14,773 nt of DNA from Actinomycetota bacterium (GTDB taxonomy: Bacteria > Actinomycetota > Humimicrobiia > Humimicrobiales > Humimicrobiaceae): NCBI GenBank assembly GCA_003563375.1, contig PWSB01000164.1, positions 1-14,773 of the forward strand, in the 5' to 3' direction. The notes beneath the pieces were generated by a model. That model had not been told where the DNA came from. It made no database searches and saw only the letters and a list, made by a program, of their open reading frames with translations. Shown in pieces: positions 1 to 6,472 of the stretch. Made by a program: the position numbers and the translations under genes. Position 1 is the stretch's first letter. Each line of letters opens with the position of its first letter.

Positions 1-1248
1 GCGTTTATGGACAGGAGCATATTGGATGGAAACCCCCATAGTGTAATCGAAGGCCTTATAATAGGCGCTTATGCCATTGGTTCAAACCAGGGGTATATAT
101 ACATACGCCAGGAGTACCCCCTTGCGGTAGAGATAATCAAGGAGGCCATAAAGCAAGCAAGGGAGCACGGGTTTATCGGAAAAGACATACTGGGCAGCGG
201 TTTTGATTTTGATTTAAAGGTCCACCGCGGAGCGGGAGCCTTTGTCTCCGGAGAATCAAGCGCACTGACCTCAGCGATCGAAGGGCATGTAGGCGAACCC
301 AGGCTAAAATATATCCATACCTCTGAAAGTGGGCTCTGGTCTAAACCTACGGACCTCAACAATGTGGAGACATGGGCTAATATCCCTCTTATCATAAAGA
401 ACGGCCCCCAGTGGTTTAAAAGCATGGGTACGGAAGGAAGCAGCGGAACAAAGATATTCTCGCTGGTAGGAAAGGTCAACAATACAGGCCTTGTAGAGGT
501 CCCCATGGGCATCACATTAAGGGAGATCATATTCGGGATAGGAGGCGGAATAAAAGACGGCCGGCAGTTTAAGGCGGTGCAGACAGGCGGGCCTTCGGGA
601 GGTGTCTTGCCTGCTCAGCTTTTGGACCTTCCCATAGATTTTGATGAACTTGATAAGGCTGGCTCTATGATGGGTTCGGGGGGAATGATAGTGATGGATG
701 AGACCTCCTGCATGGTCAATGTAGCCCATTATTTTATAAAATTTTTGGCAGATGAGTCATGCGGCAAATGCGTTCCCTGCAGGGAAGGCTTGCGCCAGAT
801 ACTGTACATATATGACAGGATTATTGGGAAAAAGGCCTCAGAAAAGGACTTAAAACTTCTTGCGGACACCGCCATGCTCCTTGAGGAAGCAGCTTTATGT
901 GCCCTGGGAAGCACAGCACCCAACATCATACTTTCTACCCTTAAATATTTTAGGGAGGAGTATGAGGCGCATATATATTACAACAAGTGCCCGGCCCTGG
1001 TGTGCAAACCTCTCATAAAATACAAAATCGACGAGGATAGGTGCACGGGATGTACCATATGTGTTGAAAATTGTCCTGTCCATGCCATAACAGGGGAGCC
1101 AAAAAGCCCCCACGCCATTGACCAGGCGGTTTGCATAAAGTGCGGCGCCTGCGAACAGGTCTGTCCGGACAAGTTTTCTGCGGTCTACAGGGTAACCGGA
1201 ATAGAAGAACCCCATGAGGTTAAAATAAATAATAGAGCTGAGGTGTAA
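1..1248 (+). CDS. NuoF/HydB-like NAD(P)H-binding flavoprotein subunit of a bifurcating-type oxidoreductase (5' partial)
   Basis: The reading frame is open from base 1. The first residues, AFMDRSILDGNPHSVIEG, match the interior of NuoF-type proteins, so the true start lies upstream and the ATG at 7 is internal. Members bind FMN and NAD(P)H and pass electrons to iron-sulfur clusters in the cytoplasm. Visible in order: the nucleotide-binding loop GAGAFVSGESSAL (about 229-267), the SCGKCVPC motif at 757-780 with its fourth Cys in LCALGSTAPN (about 898-927) for one [4Fe-4S] cluster, then a C-terminal two-cluster ferredoxin domain (CTGCTICVENC near 1042, CIKCGACEQVC near 1132). The added ferredoxin tail is typical of HydB/HytB/HndC subunits of [FeFe]-hydrogenases, formate dehydrogenases and related bifurcating complexes, and is absent from respiratory NuoF. 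The next gene starts one base after the stop with GAGGTG at 1240-1245 as its ribosome site, so the two are co-translated. The substrate-side partner of the complex is unknown. Confidence 0.92.
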   Translation, partial: AFMDRSILDGNPHSVIEGLIIGAYAIGSNQGYIYIRQEYPLAVEIIKEAIKQAREHGFIGKDILGSGFDFDLKVHRGAGAFVSGESSALTSAIEGHVGEPRLKYIHTSESGLWSKPTDLNNVETWANIPLIIKNGPQWFKSMGTEGSSGTKIFSLVGKVNNTGLVEVPMGITLREIIFGIGGGIKDGRQFKAVQTGGPSGGVLPAQLLDLPIDFDELDKAGSMMGSGGMIVMDETSCMVNVAHYFIKFLADESCGKCVPCREGLRQILYIYDRIIGKKASEKDLKLLADTAMLLEEAALCALGSTAPNIILSTLKYFREEYEAHIYYNKCPALVCKPLIKYKIDEDRCTGCTICVENCPVHAITGEPKSPHAIDQAVCIKCGACEQVCPDKFSAVYRVTGIEEPHEVKINNRAEV

Positions 1249-1249
1249 A

Positions 1250-1852
1250 ATGAGTAATAACGGCAAGATAGAACTGGTTATAGATGATAAAAGGGTGGTT
1301 GCACAAAAAGGGGATACCCTCCTTGATGTGGCTAAAAAAGAAGGCATAGACATCCCCACTTTATGCCACCACGAGGCCCTTAAGGAACACGGGTCCTGCA
1401 GGCTTTGCATAGTAGAGATTAAAAGGAAGGGAAGGAGCAAGACGGTGGCTTCCTGCGCTTATCCTGCCGAGGACGGGATTTCTGTGCTTACTGAAAGCCC
1501 TAAGGTGGAGAGCGTAAGGAAACAGCTTGTGGAACTGTACATGGCTATGTTCCCTTTCATACCGGAGATAAAGGATCTGGCCCAAAAATACGGCCTGAAG
1601 GATACAAGGTATGTCAAACAGAATGATTACTGCATACTCTGCGGACTCTGTGTCAGGTACTGCGCAGAGGTCAAGAAAAATAACGCTATAGGGTTTACCG
1701 GGAGGGGCATCGATAAGAAAGTAGCCTTTATCCCTGATTCTGCATATTTTAAGCACTGCGAGGACTGCATGGAATGCGTAGACCTTTGCCCCACAGGGGT
1801 ATTTCCTTCAAACTACGGTATGGAGCGTATACCACAGATCAGCGATGATTGA
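1250..1852 (+). CDS. Short NuoG/HydA-N-like iron-sulfur subunit without catalytic domain
   Basis: This 200-residue protein resembles only the N-terminal electron-wire region of NuoG and of HydA-type [FeFe]-hydrogenases. Residues 1-75 form a plant-type [2Fe-2S] domain (C39, C50, C53, C69). Residues 125-185 form two [4Fe-4S] motifs (C128/C131/C134/C138 and C170/C173/C176/C180), including the family-typical CILCGLCVRYC and ECVDLCPTG. Between them, where NuoG and HydA usually carry the His-Cys3 cluster (HPxDCxxC...C), the segment 88-115 has no His or Cys at all. No H-cluster or molybdopterin domain follows: the frame stops at 1850-1852 and a hairpin comes 6 bases later. With the preceding flavoprotein it forms a diaphorase core. 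In characterised relatives such a short subunit works with a separate catalytic subunit (for example the NiFe-type Bfu complexes). Which partner is used here cannot be seen. It could also be a soluble electron carrier between complexes. Confidence 0.88.
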   Translation: MSNNGKIELVIDDKRVVAQKGDTLLDVAKKEGIDIPTLCHHEALKEHGSCRLCIVEIKRKGRSKTVASCAYPAEDGISVLTESPKVESVRKQLVELYMAMFPFIPEIKDLAQKYGLKDTRYVKQNDYCILCGLCVRYCAEVKKNNAIGFTGRGIDKKVAFIPDSAYFKHCEDCMECVDLCPTGVFPSNYGMERIPQISDD

Positions 1853-1858
1853 CAGGCC

Positions 1859-1887
1859 GGCGGGAAGATATTAAGTATTTTCCCGCC
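1859..1887 (+). terminator. Strong hairpin behind the diaphorase genes
   Basis: GGCGGGAAGATA (1859-1870) pairs with TATTTTCCCGCC (1876-1887) over 12 positions with one G-U pair and a 5-base loop. It starts 6 bases after the stop codon of the upstream gene. The downstream bases are pyrimidine-rich but lack a long T run, so it may act as an imperfect intrinsic terminator or as an mRNA 3'-end stabiliser. It marks the end of the operon that enters from the left. The rest of the 189-base gap to the next gene holds the promoter and palindrome listed separately and nothing else I recognise. Confidence 0.6.
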
Positions 1888-1969
1888 CATATCCTCTTCG
1901 TCCATAATGCACCGCCAAAATAATGATACATCTGCTTTTAGACCCAGGGATATAAGAAAAATAAATAGC

Positions 1970-1999
1970 TTGACCTTTAAAGGGCTTTCCTAATATAAT
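1970..1999 (+). promoter_or_regulatory. Sigma-A type promoter of the Fur-family gene
   Basis: TTGACC (1970-1975) and a perfect TATAAT (1994-1999) are separated by 18 bases. Transcription would begin near 2006, about 36 bases ahead of the regulator's ATG. It is the best-matching promoter in the window and probably also serves the downstream acsV and cooC genes, ahead of which no comparable promoter is seen. Confidence 0.75.
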
Positions 2000-2000
2000 A

Positions 2001-2020
2001 ATGGTAACAATTATTACTAT
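2001..2020 (+). promoter_or_regulatory. Palindrome at the transcription start, candidate autoregulatory operator
   Basis: ATGGTAACAATTATTACTAT is an inverted repeat with 8 of 10 pairs matching around a centre between 2010 and 2011 (core GTAA...TTAC). Size, AT-rich composition and the GTAAnnnnnnTTAC shape resemble operators of Fur/Zur/PerR-type regulators. It lies on the expected start of transcription, a position that suits repression. That the adjacent Fur-like protein binds it is inference. Confidence 0.5.
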
Positions 2021-2041
2021 CAAATATTACAAAAGTTACAA

Positions 2042-2497
2042 ATGGCTAGGGTAGCAGATTTCTTTGAAGAAAATCTAAAAGACAAGGGGTATCGTTACAG
2101 CAAACCCCGGGAAATGATACTGAGGGTTTTGACCAAGAATCAAAAACTTCTATCTGCAGATGATATATATATGCTGCTTAAAAAAGAAGACCCTTCTATA
2201 GGCATGGCGACCATATACCGCACTTTGGAGCTTCTTTCCAAACTGGACCTTATCTGCAGGATAAATATGGGTGTAGGAAAAACCTTGTATATGCTCTCGC
2301 CCAACTGCAGGGAAGAGCTTTCAAATTTTTTGATTTGCGAGAGTTGCGGGCGGATAGTGCTCAATAATCAATGCCTGAAAAATGCAATCAAGGTCAGGCT
2401 AAAAGATGACGCCCATGAAGAGGTATATAAGAATTGCAAATTAAAGATAAAAAATTTCCAGGTATTCTTTACCGGGCTTTGCCAAGACTGCTCTTAA
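2042..2497 (+). CDS. Fur-family transcriptional regulator with degenerate metal-sensing site
   Basis: This 151-residue protein has the length and fold signature of Fur/Zur/PerR/Nur regulators. The N-terminal winged helix contains LSADDIYMLLKKEDPSIGMA and then TIYRTLELLSKLDLI (about 38-71). The C-terminal dimerisation domain has two CxxC pairs, C99-ESC102 and C147-QDC150, which in the family hold a structural zinc. The histidines that normally form the sensing sites are missing: the HHHH before LIC is replaced by LSNF (93-96), the His before the TADEIY-like helix is absent, and the HxxE/HRLELYG region reads KNFQVFFTG. Only one His (H125) occurs in the whole protein, while eight Cys do. The ATG at 2042 is the only reasonable start, but no Shine-Dalgarno precedes it. 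A palindrome sits on its promoter. It heads a probable operon with acsV and cooC, suggesting control of corrinoid/nickel enzyme maturation. Its ligand is unknown; thiol or redox sensing or a different metal geometry are possibilities. Confidence 0.88.
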   Translation: MARVADFFEENLKDKGYRYSKPREMILRVLTKNQKLLSADDIYMLLKKEDPSIGMATIYRTLELLSKLDLICRINMGVGKTLYMLSPNCREELSNFLICESCGRIVLNNQCLKNAIKVRLKDDAHEEVYKNCKLKIKNFQVFFTGLCQDCS

Positions 2498-2567
2498 ACC
2501 CTTAACTGATATCCTTTTTTATTTAAATCTCACCCATCCTGGCTGGATTATATATTGTGTAAAAAAT

Positions 2568-2579
2568 AAGGTGAAAGGA
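2568..2579 (+). promoter_or_regulatory. Ribosome binding site supporting a TTG start for acsV
   Basis: AAGGTGAAAGGA ends 5 bases ahead of the TTG at 2585 and is a strong Shine-Dalgarno. The alternative ATG at 2672, which would give the family-typical N terminus, has no convincing site. The 87-base gap between the Fur-like gene and this start shows no clear promoter or terminator, so read-through from the upstream gene is likely. Confidence 0.5.
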
Positions 2580-2584
2580 TTTAT

Positions 2585-4612
2585 TTGTCATTATCTTCGT
2601 CTTTGCTTTTTATATATCCTTATAATATAATTGGCAAAAGTATTGCGGTAGATTATTATTTTAACTATATAATGGGCAGCCGAAAGAAATATCATATCAA
2701 CTTCCTCCCCAGCGGTAAAAATATAGAGGTATCCAAAAACCATAACCTCAGGCAATCCATACTTGATTGCGGCCTGGAAATAGAATCTTCCTGCGGTGGC
2801 GTGGGAACATGCGGCAGGTGCGTGGTACAGGTCAAAAAAGGGCGGGTGGACACAAAGGAAACCAGATTTTTATCACCTAATGAGCAAAAAAAAGGCTTTG
2901 TCCTCTCTTGCCTGTCCAGGGTAATAGATGATATAGAGGTGTATATACCTGAACAGAAAAAAGTAAGGGCTATTATAGATAAAGGAAAGCTTGCAGAAGG
3001 CTCAAAGGTTTATGCCGGAGTGAGCAGCCAGGAGCAGGAAAAGCCGGAAGTGGAGCCCTGGGTCAAAAAGTTTACGGTCGAGGTTAAAAAGCCTTCGCTC
3101 AGTTACGGGACCAGCGACCTGTTCAGGTTCAAAAAAGCTGTGAGGGAAAAGCTGGGCATAGAAGAAGTGACCGTCCCTATTGATGTGTTGAAAAAACTCC
3201 CTACTGAACTGAGAAAGAACGATTGGGAGGCTACCGCTGTAATCGAGAGTAATAAAAACGTAATAATAGATATATATTCACAGAAGAGGCCCAACAGGCT
3301 CTACGGCCTTGCCCTGGATATTGGGACCACTACCCTGGTGATGTACCTTGTTGACCTGGAGGATGGAAAAATATTGGGGAGCGAATCGGAATATAATCCC
3401 CAGATAAGGTTTGGGGAGGATATAATAAACAGGATAGTCTATGCCAATAGAGAGGGAGGGCTAAAAAAACTGAAAGAGGTAGTCACAGATTCAGTGAACA
3501 ACCTCATATGGAGGCTCCTGCTGGTAAGCAAGGTGGAGCCGGACGACATAGTCTCGGTTATGGTCTCGGGCAATTCTACCATGATGCATCTTTTCTACGA
3601 GGTCTGCCCAAAGTACATAAGGGAAGAGCCTTATGTGACCGTAGCTAACAGATTTTCTGACTGCAAGGCCCAGGACATAGGATTAAAACATATAAGGAAT
3701 GCTTATACCTATAGCATGCAGGGGGTGGCAAGCTATCTTGGGGGTGATATCACCTCGGGCATCCTGGCTACAGGCATGAACCATGAACAGGACCTTGCCC
3801 TTTTTATTGACCTGGGCACCAACGGAGAACTGGTTGTAGGAAATTGTGAGTGGATGATGGGCTGCAGCTGCTCGGCGGGCCCGGCCTTTGAAGGCGGAGG
3901 GGTAAAATGCGGCATAAGGGCCATAGACGGGGCCATAGAAAAGGTATATATAGACCAGGATACATTCCGGTGCCAGGTATCCACTATAGGAGGCTCCAGG
4001 GCGAGAGGGATATGCGGTTCCGGCCTTATCGATATAATAGGGGAGATGTATCTTAAAGGGGTCATCGACAGGAAGGGAAGGTTTCACAGGGATATAGGAA
4101 ACAGGTACCTCAAGGAAGAGGATGGGAACTGGCGCTATACCTTGATCGAGGCTTCAGATAGTGCTACGGGTAGCGAAATATATATAAGCGAAGTAGATAT
4201 AGATAACCTTATGAGGGCAAAGGCTGCGGTCTACGCAGGCATAAAGACCCTGCTTGAAGAGGTTGACTTAAGCGTCTATGACCTGGAGAAGGTCTATATT
4301 GCAGGCGGGCTTGGCAAAAATTTGAATATCGGTAACGCTATAGTCATCGGGATGCTGCCGGATATAAATATCGATAGGTATTTTTTTATGGGCAACACCT
4401 CTATAACAGGGGCATACATAAGCCTGCTCTCAGGCAAAAAGTACAGGCAGTCCATTGCTTTGGCTGAGGCTATCACCTATATGGAGCTCAGCGTGAATAT
4501 GAAGTTCATGGACCGTTACGTAGCGGGTCTTTTTCTTCCATATACCGACCTGAAAGATTTTCCTACGGTTGAGGAGCTTTTATTTGAGATGGATGATAAA
4601 CGTAAAAAATAA
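2585..4612 (+). CDS. acsV: Corrinoid protein reductive activator (RACo/AcsV), [2Fe-2S] ferredoxin-ASKHA ATPase
   Basis: This cytoplasmic enzyme uses ATP to drive electrons onto the corrinoid iron-sulfur protein when its cobalt has oxidised to Co(II), restoring Co(I). Numbered from the TTG at 2585, the ferredoxin domain has C70, C76, C79 (SCGGVGTCGRC) and C109 (LSCLSR), the plant-type [2Fe-2S] pattern. A linker and middle domain (about 130-235) follow, then a C-terminal ASKHA ATPase-like domain with phosphate motif DIGTTT (D245), a second DLGTNGE motif, CGSGLIDI and an adenosine motif AGGLGKNL. This is the RACo/DUF4445 architecture at about the usual length. The TTG start adds 29 mostly hydrophobic residues before MGSRKKYHINF; family comparison favours the ATG at 2672 (646 residues), while the ribosome site favours TTG, so the start is open. 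cooC follows after 9 bases. Neighbours acsC/acsD encode its target protein. O-demethylase activators (RamA) are related but have different cluster content. Confidence 0.9.
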   Translation: MSLSSSLLFIYPYNIIGKSIAVDYYFNYIMGSRKKYHINFLPSGKNIEVSKNHNLRQSILDCGLEIESSCGGVGTCGRCVVQVKKGRVDTKETRFLSPNEQKKGFVLSCLSRVIDDIEVYIPEQKKVRAIIDKGKLAEGSKVYAGVSSQEQEKPEVEPWVKKFTVEVKKPSLSYGTSDLFRFKKAVREKLGIEEVTVPIDVLKKLPTELRKNDWEATAVIESNKNVIIDIYSQKRPNRLYGLALDIGTTTLVMYLVDLEDGKILGSESEYNPQIRFGEDIINRIVYANREGGLKKLKEVVTDSVNNLIWRLLLVSKVEPDDIVSVMVSGNSTMMHLFYEVCPKYIREEPYVTVANRFSDCKAQDIGLKHIRNAYTYSMQGVASYLGGDITSGILATGMNHEQDLALFIDLGTNGELVVGNCEWMMGCSCSAGPAFEGGGVKCGIRAIDGAIEKVYIDQDTFRCQVSTIGGSRARGICGSGLIDIIGEMYLKGVIDRKGRFHRDIGNRYLKEEDGNWRYTLIEASDSATGSEIYISEVDIDNLMRAKAAVYAGIKTLLEEVDLSVYDLEKVYIAGGLGKNLNIGNAIVIGMLPDINIDRYFFMGNTSITGAYISLLSGKKYRQSIALAEAITYMELSVNMKFMDRYVAGLFLPYTDLKDFPTVEELLFEMDDKRKK

Positions 4613-4621
4613 AGGAGATAT

Positions 4622-5380
4622 ATGGGCACAAACATAGCTGTTGCTGGAAAAGGGGGTACCGGAAAGACTACCTTATGCGGACTGATCATAAGGTCTTTAA
4701 TAGACAATGGCCGCTACCCGGTCCTTGCCCTTGATGCTGACCCTAATTCAAATCTTAACCAGATACTCGGAATAGATTCTGTGACTACGGTGGGCATGCT
4801 GCGTGAAGATTTTAAAAAAAACGCTCCGAGGATGGATAAGGGCATCTACAAGGACCAGATGGTAGAGATGAACATAGCCCAGGCACTGGTAGAAAACAAA
4901 AAATTTGACCTTCTGGTAATGGGTAGAGGGGAAGGGCCTGGATGTTATTGTTATGCGAATTCACTTTTTAGAAAATATATAGATACACTGCAGGATAATT
5001 ACGATTACGTGGTCATGGATAATGAAGCTGGCATGGAACACTTGAGCAGGCGGACCACTCAGGACATAGATTATCTTTTGATAGTATCCGATCCCTCTCC
5101 AAGGGGTATTTTGACCGCTCTAAGGATCAAGGGGCTTGCGTCTGAGCTCGGCCTTAGGGTAGACAAGGTGCTTTCGGTGATTAACAGGGCTCCGGCTGAC
5201 CTTGATAAGAGGGTGGTGGATTTTGCCGACAAAGAGGGCCTGGATATCGCAGCTATAATATATAACGACCCGGATATTTTTGACATGGATATCTCCTCTT
5301 CAAGCGTATTCGACCTGCCGGCAGGCAGCAGGGCCCTGGGGCAGGTCGGGGGCCTGTTAAAAGGCCTTAGCCTTTTATGA
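4622..5380 (+). CDS. cooC: CooC/AcsF-type nickel-insertion ATPase for CODH/ACS
   Basis: A 252-residue MinD/ParA-like P-loop ATPase that in the family delivers nickel to CO dehydrogenase or acetyl-CoA synthase. The deviant Walker A motif GKGGTGKTT starts at G9, with both lysines (K10 signature and K15 P-loop) present. DADPNSNL follows near residue 40. The CxC pair C108-Y-C110 in GPGCYCYAN is the dimer-bridging metal site known in CooC. The Walker B-like stretch YDYVVMDNEAGMEHLSRR comes next. AGGAG at 4613-4617 sits just after the acsV stop and gives a clear start. Linkage to acsV on one side and acsDABC on the other fits a maturation role. Family homology does not settle whether the client is AcsA, AcsB or both. 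The last codons double as a hairpin (see terminator). Confidence 0.93.
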   Translation: MGTNIAVAGKGGTGKTTLCGLIIRSLIDNGRYPVLALDADPNSNLNQILGIDSVTTVGMLREDFKKNAPRMDKGIYKDQMVEMNIAQALVENKKFDLLVMGRGEGPGCYCYANSLFRKYIDTLQDNYDYVVMDNEAGMEHLSRRTTQDIDYLLIVSDPSPRGILTALRIKGLASELGLRVDKVLSVINRAPADLDKRVVDFADKEGLDIAAIIYNDPDIFDMDISSSSVFDLPAGSRALGQVGGLLKGLSLL

Positions 5381-5390
5381 TTGTATTTTT
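5358..5390 (+). terminator. Hairpin embedded in the 3' end of cooC, then a T-rich tract
   Basis: TAAAAGGC (5358-5365) and GCCTTTTA (5370-5377) form a perfect 8-base-pair stem with loop CTTA, overlapping the last codons of cooC. The stop codon and TTGTATTTTT (5381-5390) follow. The T tract starts 3 bases after the stem and is interrupted, so termination may be partial. It separates the regulator-maturation block from the acs operon. Confidence 0.5.
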
Positions 5391-5447
5391 AAATAACTGA
5401 AGATGTTTTTAATATAAAGTGATAAAATAAAGTAATTTGTAAAAATT

Positions 5448-5465
5448 CCTACATAGATTTGTAGG
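5448..5465 (+). promoter_or_regulatory. Short inverted repeat upstream of the acs operon promoter
   Basis: CCTACA (5448-5453) and TGTAGG (5460-5465) are perfect complements around a 6-base spacer, directly ahead of the candidate -35 region of acsD. It could be an operator half-site pair or a small RNA hairpin. It is not found ahead of fhs, so it is not part of the shared element. A 6-base arm pair can arise by chance in AT-rich spacer. Confidence 0.3.
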
Positions 5466-5494
5466 TTGTGTAACAAGTAAGTAACATTTATTAA
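5466..5494 (+). promoter_or_regulatory. Candidate promoter of the acsD-acsA-acsB-acsC operon
   Basis: TTGTGT (5466-5471) and TATTAA (5489-5494) lie 17 bases apart, giving weak matches to the sigma-A boxes. Transcription would start near 5501, just at the ribosome site AAGGGGAG (5503-5510), so the leader would be very short. The 16-base element shared with the fhs promoter covers the -35/spacer part, so a weak promoter helped by an activator is plausible. The remainder of the 134-base gap is AT-rich without other recognised signals. Confidence 0.4.
5469..5484 (+). repeat. Shared 16-base element, copy 1 (upstream of acsD)
   Basis: TGTAACAAGTAAGTAA occurs here and, base for base, again at 11994-12009 ahead of fhs. 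In this copy it runs on to GTAAC, giving a direct repeat GTAAC-N6-GTAAC. It overlaps the -35/spacer region of the candidate promoter and is a candidate common binding site. Confidence 0.6.
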
Positions 5495-5514
5495 TTCACA
5501 GAAAGGGGAGAAAA

Positions 5515-6456
5515 TTGAGCTTCCAAGCCCCAAAAAACGAGTACACTGGGCAAATAGCCAAGGTAACATTGGGCAGGGACGGATCCCAATTGGCCGTAGG
5601 GGGTGACAAGGCCCTTCCTTTTTATACCTTCGAGGGGGAAATACCGTACCGGCCTGTGGTAGCCATGGAAGTCTATGACTCAAAACCAGGCAACTGGCCC
5701 CAAACAGTATCCGGTTATTTTTCCGATGTCTGGGACGATCCTGTAAAATGGGCCCAGAAGTGTGTCGGCCAGTATTCTGCAGATGCCATCTGCCTCCAGC
5801 TTAAAAGCATAAACCCTGATGCAGGGGATATGGGGCCCCAGGATGCCGGGGAACTGGTAAAAAAGGTAAGGGAATCAGTAGAGGTCCCGGTCATAGTATA
5901 TGGAGACGGCCCTCTGGAAAAAATAGCAGAGGTTATGAAAAAGGTAGCAGAGATCAACCAGAACACGAACCTGCTCATAGGATGGGTAGAGGAAGACAAT
6001 TATAAGACCATAGCTGCAGCATGCATGGGATACGATAACAATGTCATCTCGCTTAACCCGCTGGATGTCAATATAGCCAAACAGCTTAATATATTGCTTA
6101 CCCAGCTGGGCCTTTCTTCAGACAGGATAGTAATGGACCCTTCCACTACGGCGCTGGGTTATGGCATAGAATATTGTTATTCCAGCATGGAAAGGCTTAA
6201 GATAGCGGCGCTTCTGCAGGATGACAAGATGACCCAGATGCCTATGATATGCAATATAGCTCCTGAAGTCTGGAAGGTGAAGGAAGTCAAAGAGAGCCAA
6301 GAGGATTATCCCCAGTGGGGGGACCAGGAAGAAAGAGGAATTAACTGGGAGACTATCTCGGTTATGTGTACACTGCTTTCGGGTGCGAATATAGTGGTGA
6401 TGAGGCACCCGCGGGCGGTGGAGATTATAAAAGAGACCATAGAAAAATTACTTTAA
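5515..6456 (+). CDS. acsD: Corrinoid iron-sulfur protein small subunit (CFeSP beta, CODH/ACS delta)
   Basis: This is the TIM-barrel subunit that with AcsC forms the methyl-carrying corrinoid iron-sulfur protein between methyl-THF and acetyl-CoA synthase. The 313 residues are close to the usual length of about 310-325. Family-typical stretches are visible: VGGDKALPFYTFEGEIPYRP near the N terminus, DAICLQLKSINPD, VIVYGDGPLEK, LLIGWVEEDNYKTIAAACM, MDPSTTALGYGIEYCYSSMERLKIAAL, and a C-terminal WETISVMCTLLSGANIVVMRHP. The start is TTG, fixed by AAGGGGAG at 5503-5510; no ATG occurs near the conserved N terminus. It is the first gene of the acs operon, followed after 16 bases by acsA. This order (acsD before acsA-acsB-acsC) differs from Moorella, where the CFeSP genes sit together. 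Confidence 0.94.
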   Translation: MSFQAPKNEYTGQIAKVTLGRDGSQLAVGGDKALPFYTFEGEIPYRPVVAMEVYDSKPGNWPQTVSGYFSDVWDDPVKWAQKCVGQYSADAICLQLKSINPDAGDMGPQDAGELVKKVRESVEVPVIVYGDGPLEKIAEVMKKVAEINQNTNLLIGWVEEDNYKTIAAACMGYDNNVISLNPLDVNIAKQLNILLTQLGLSSDRIVMDPSTTALGYGIEYCYSSMERLKIAALLQDDKMTQMPMICNIAPEVWKVKEVKESQEDYPQWGDQEERGINWETISVMCTLLSGANIVVMRHPRAVEIIKETIEKLL

Positions 6457-6472
6457 AGGATGGTGCGACATA

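Noticed and set aside
1888..1969. Riboswitch (for example a cobalamin element) ahead of the regulator or acsV
   Set aside because: The spacers are too short and show no B12-box-like conserved core or multi-stem structure; the promoter lies downstream of this stretch.
2571..2630. Possible 19-codon leader peptide starting GTG at 2571 ahead of acsV
   Set aside because: It begins inside the Shine-Dalgarno itself and has no ribosome site of its own or regulatory codon run; a TTG start for acsV explains the site better.
5466..5484. Rex or CRP/FNR-type site in TTGTGTAACAAGTAAG
   Set aside because: Only a left half-site resembles TTGTGTAA; the expected mirrored right half is absent, and the fhs copy has different spacing in the TTGT...ACAA part, so neither consensus fits both sites.
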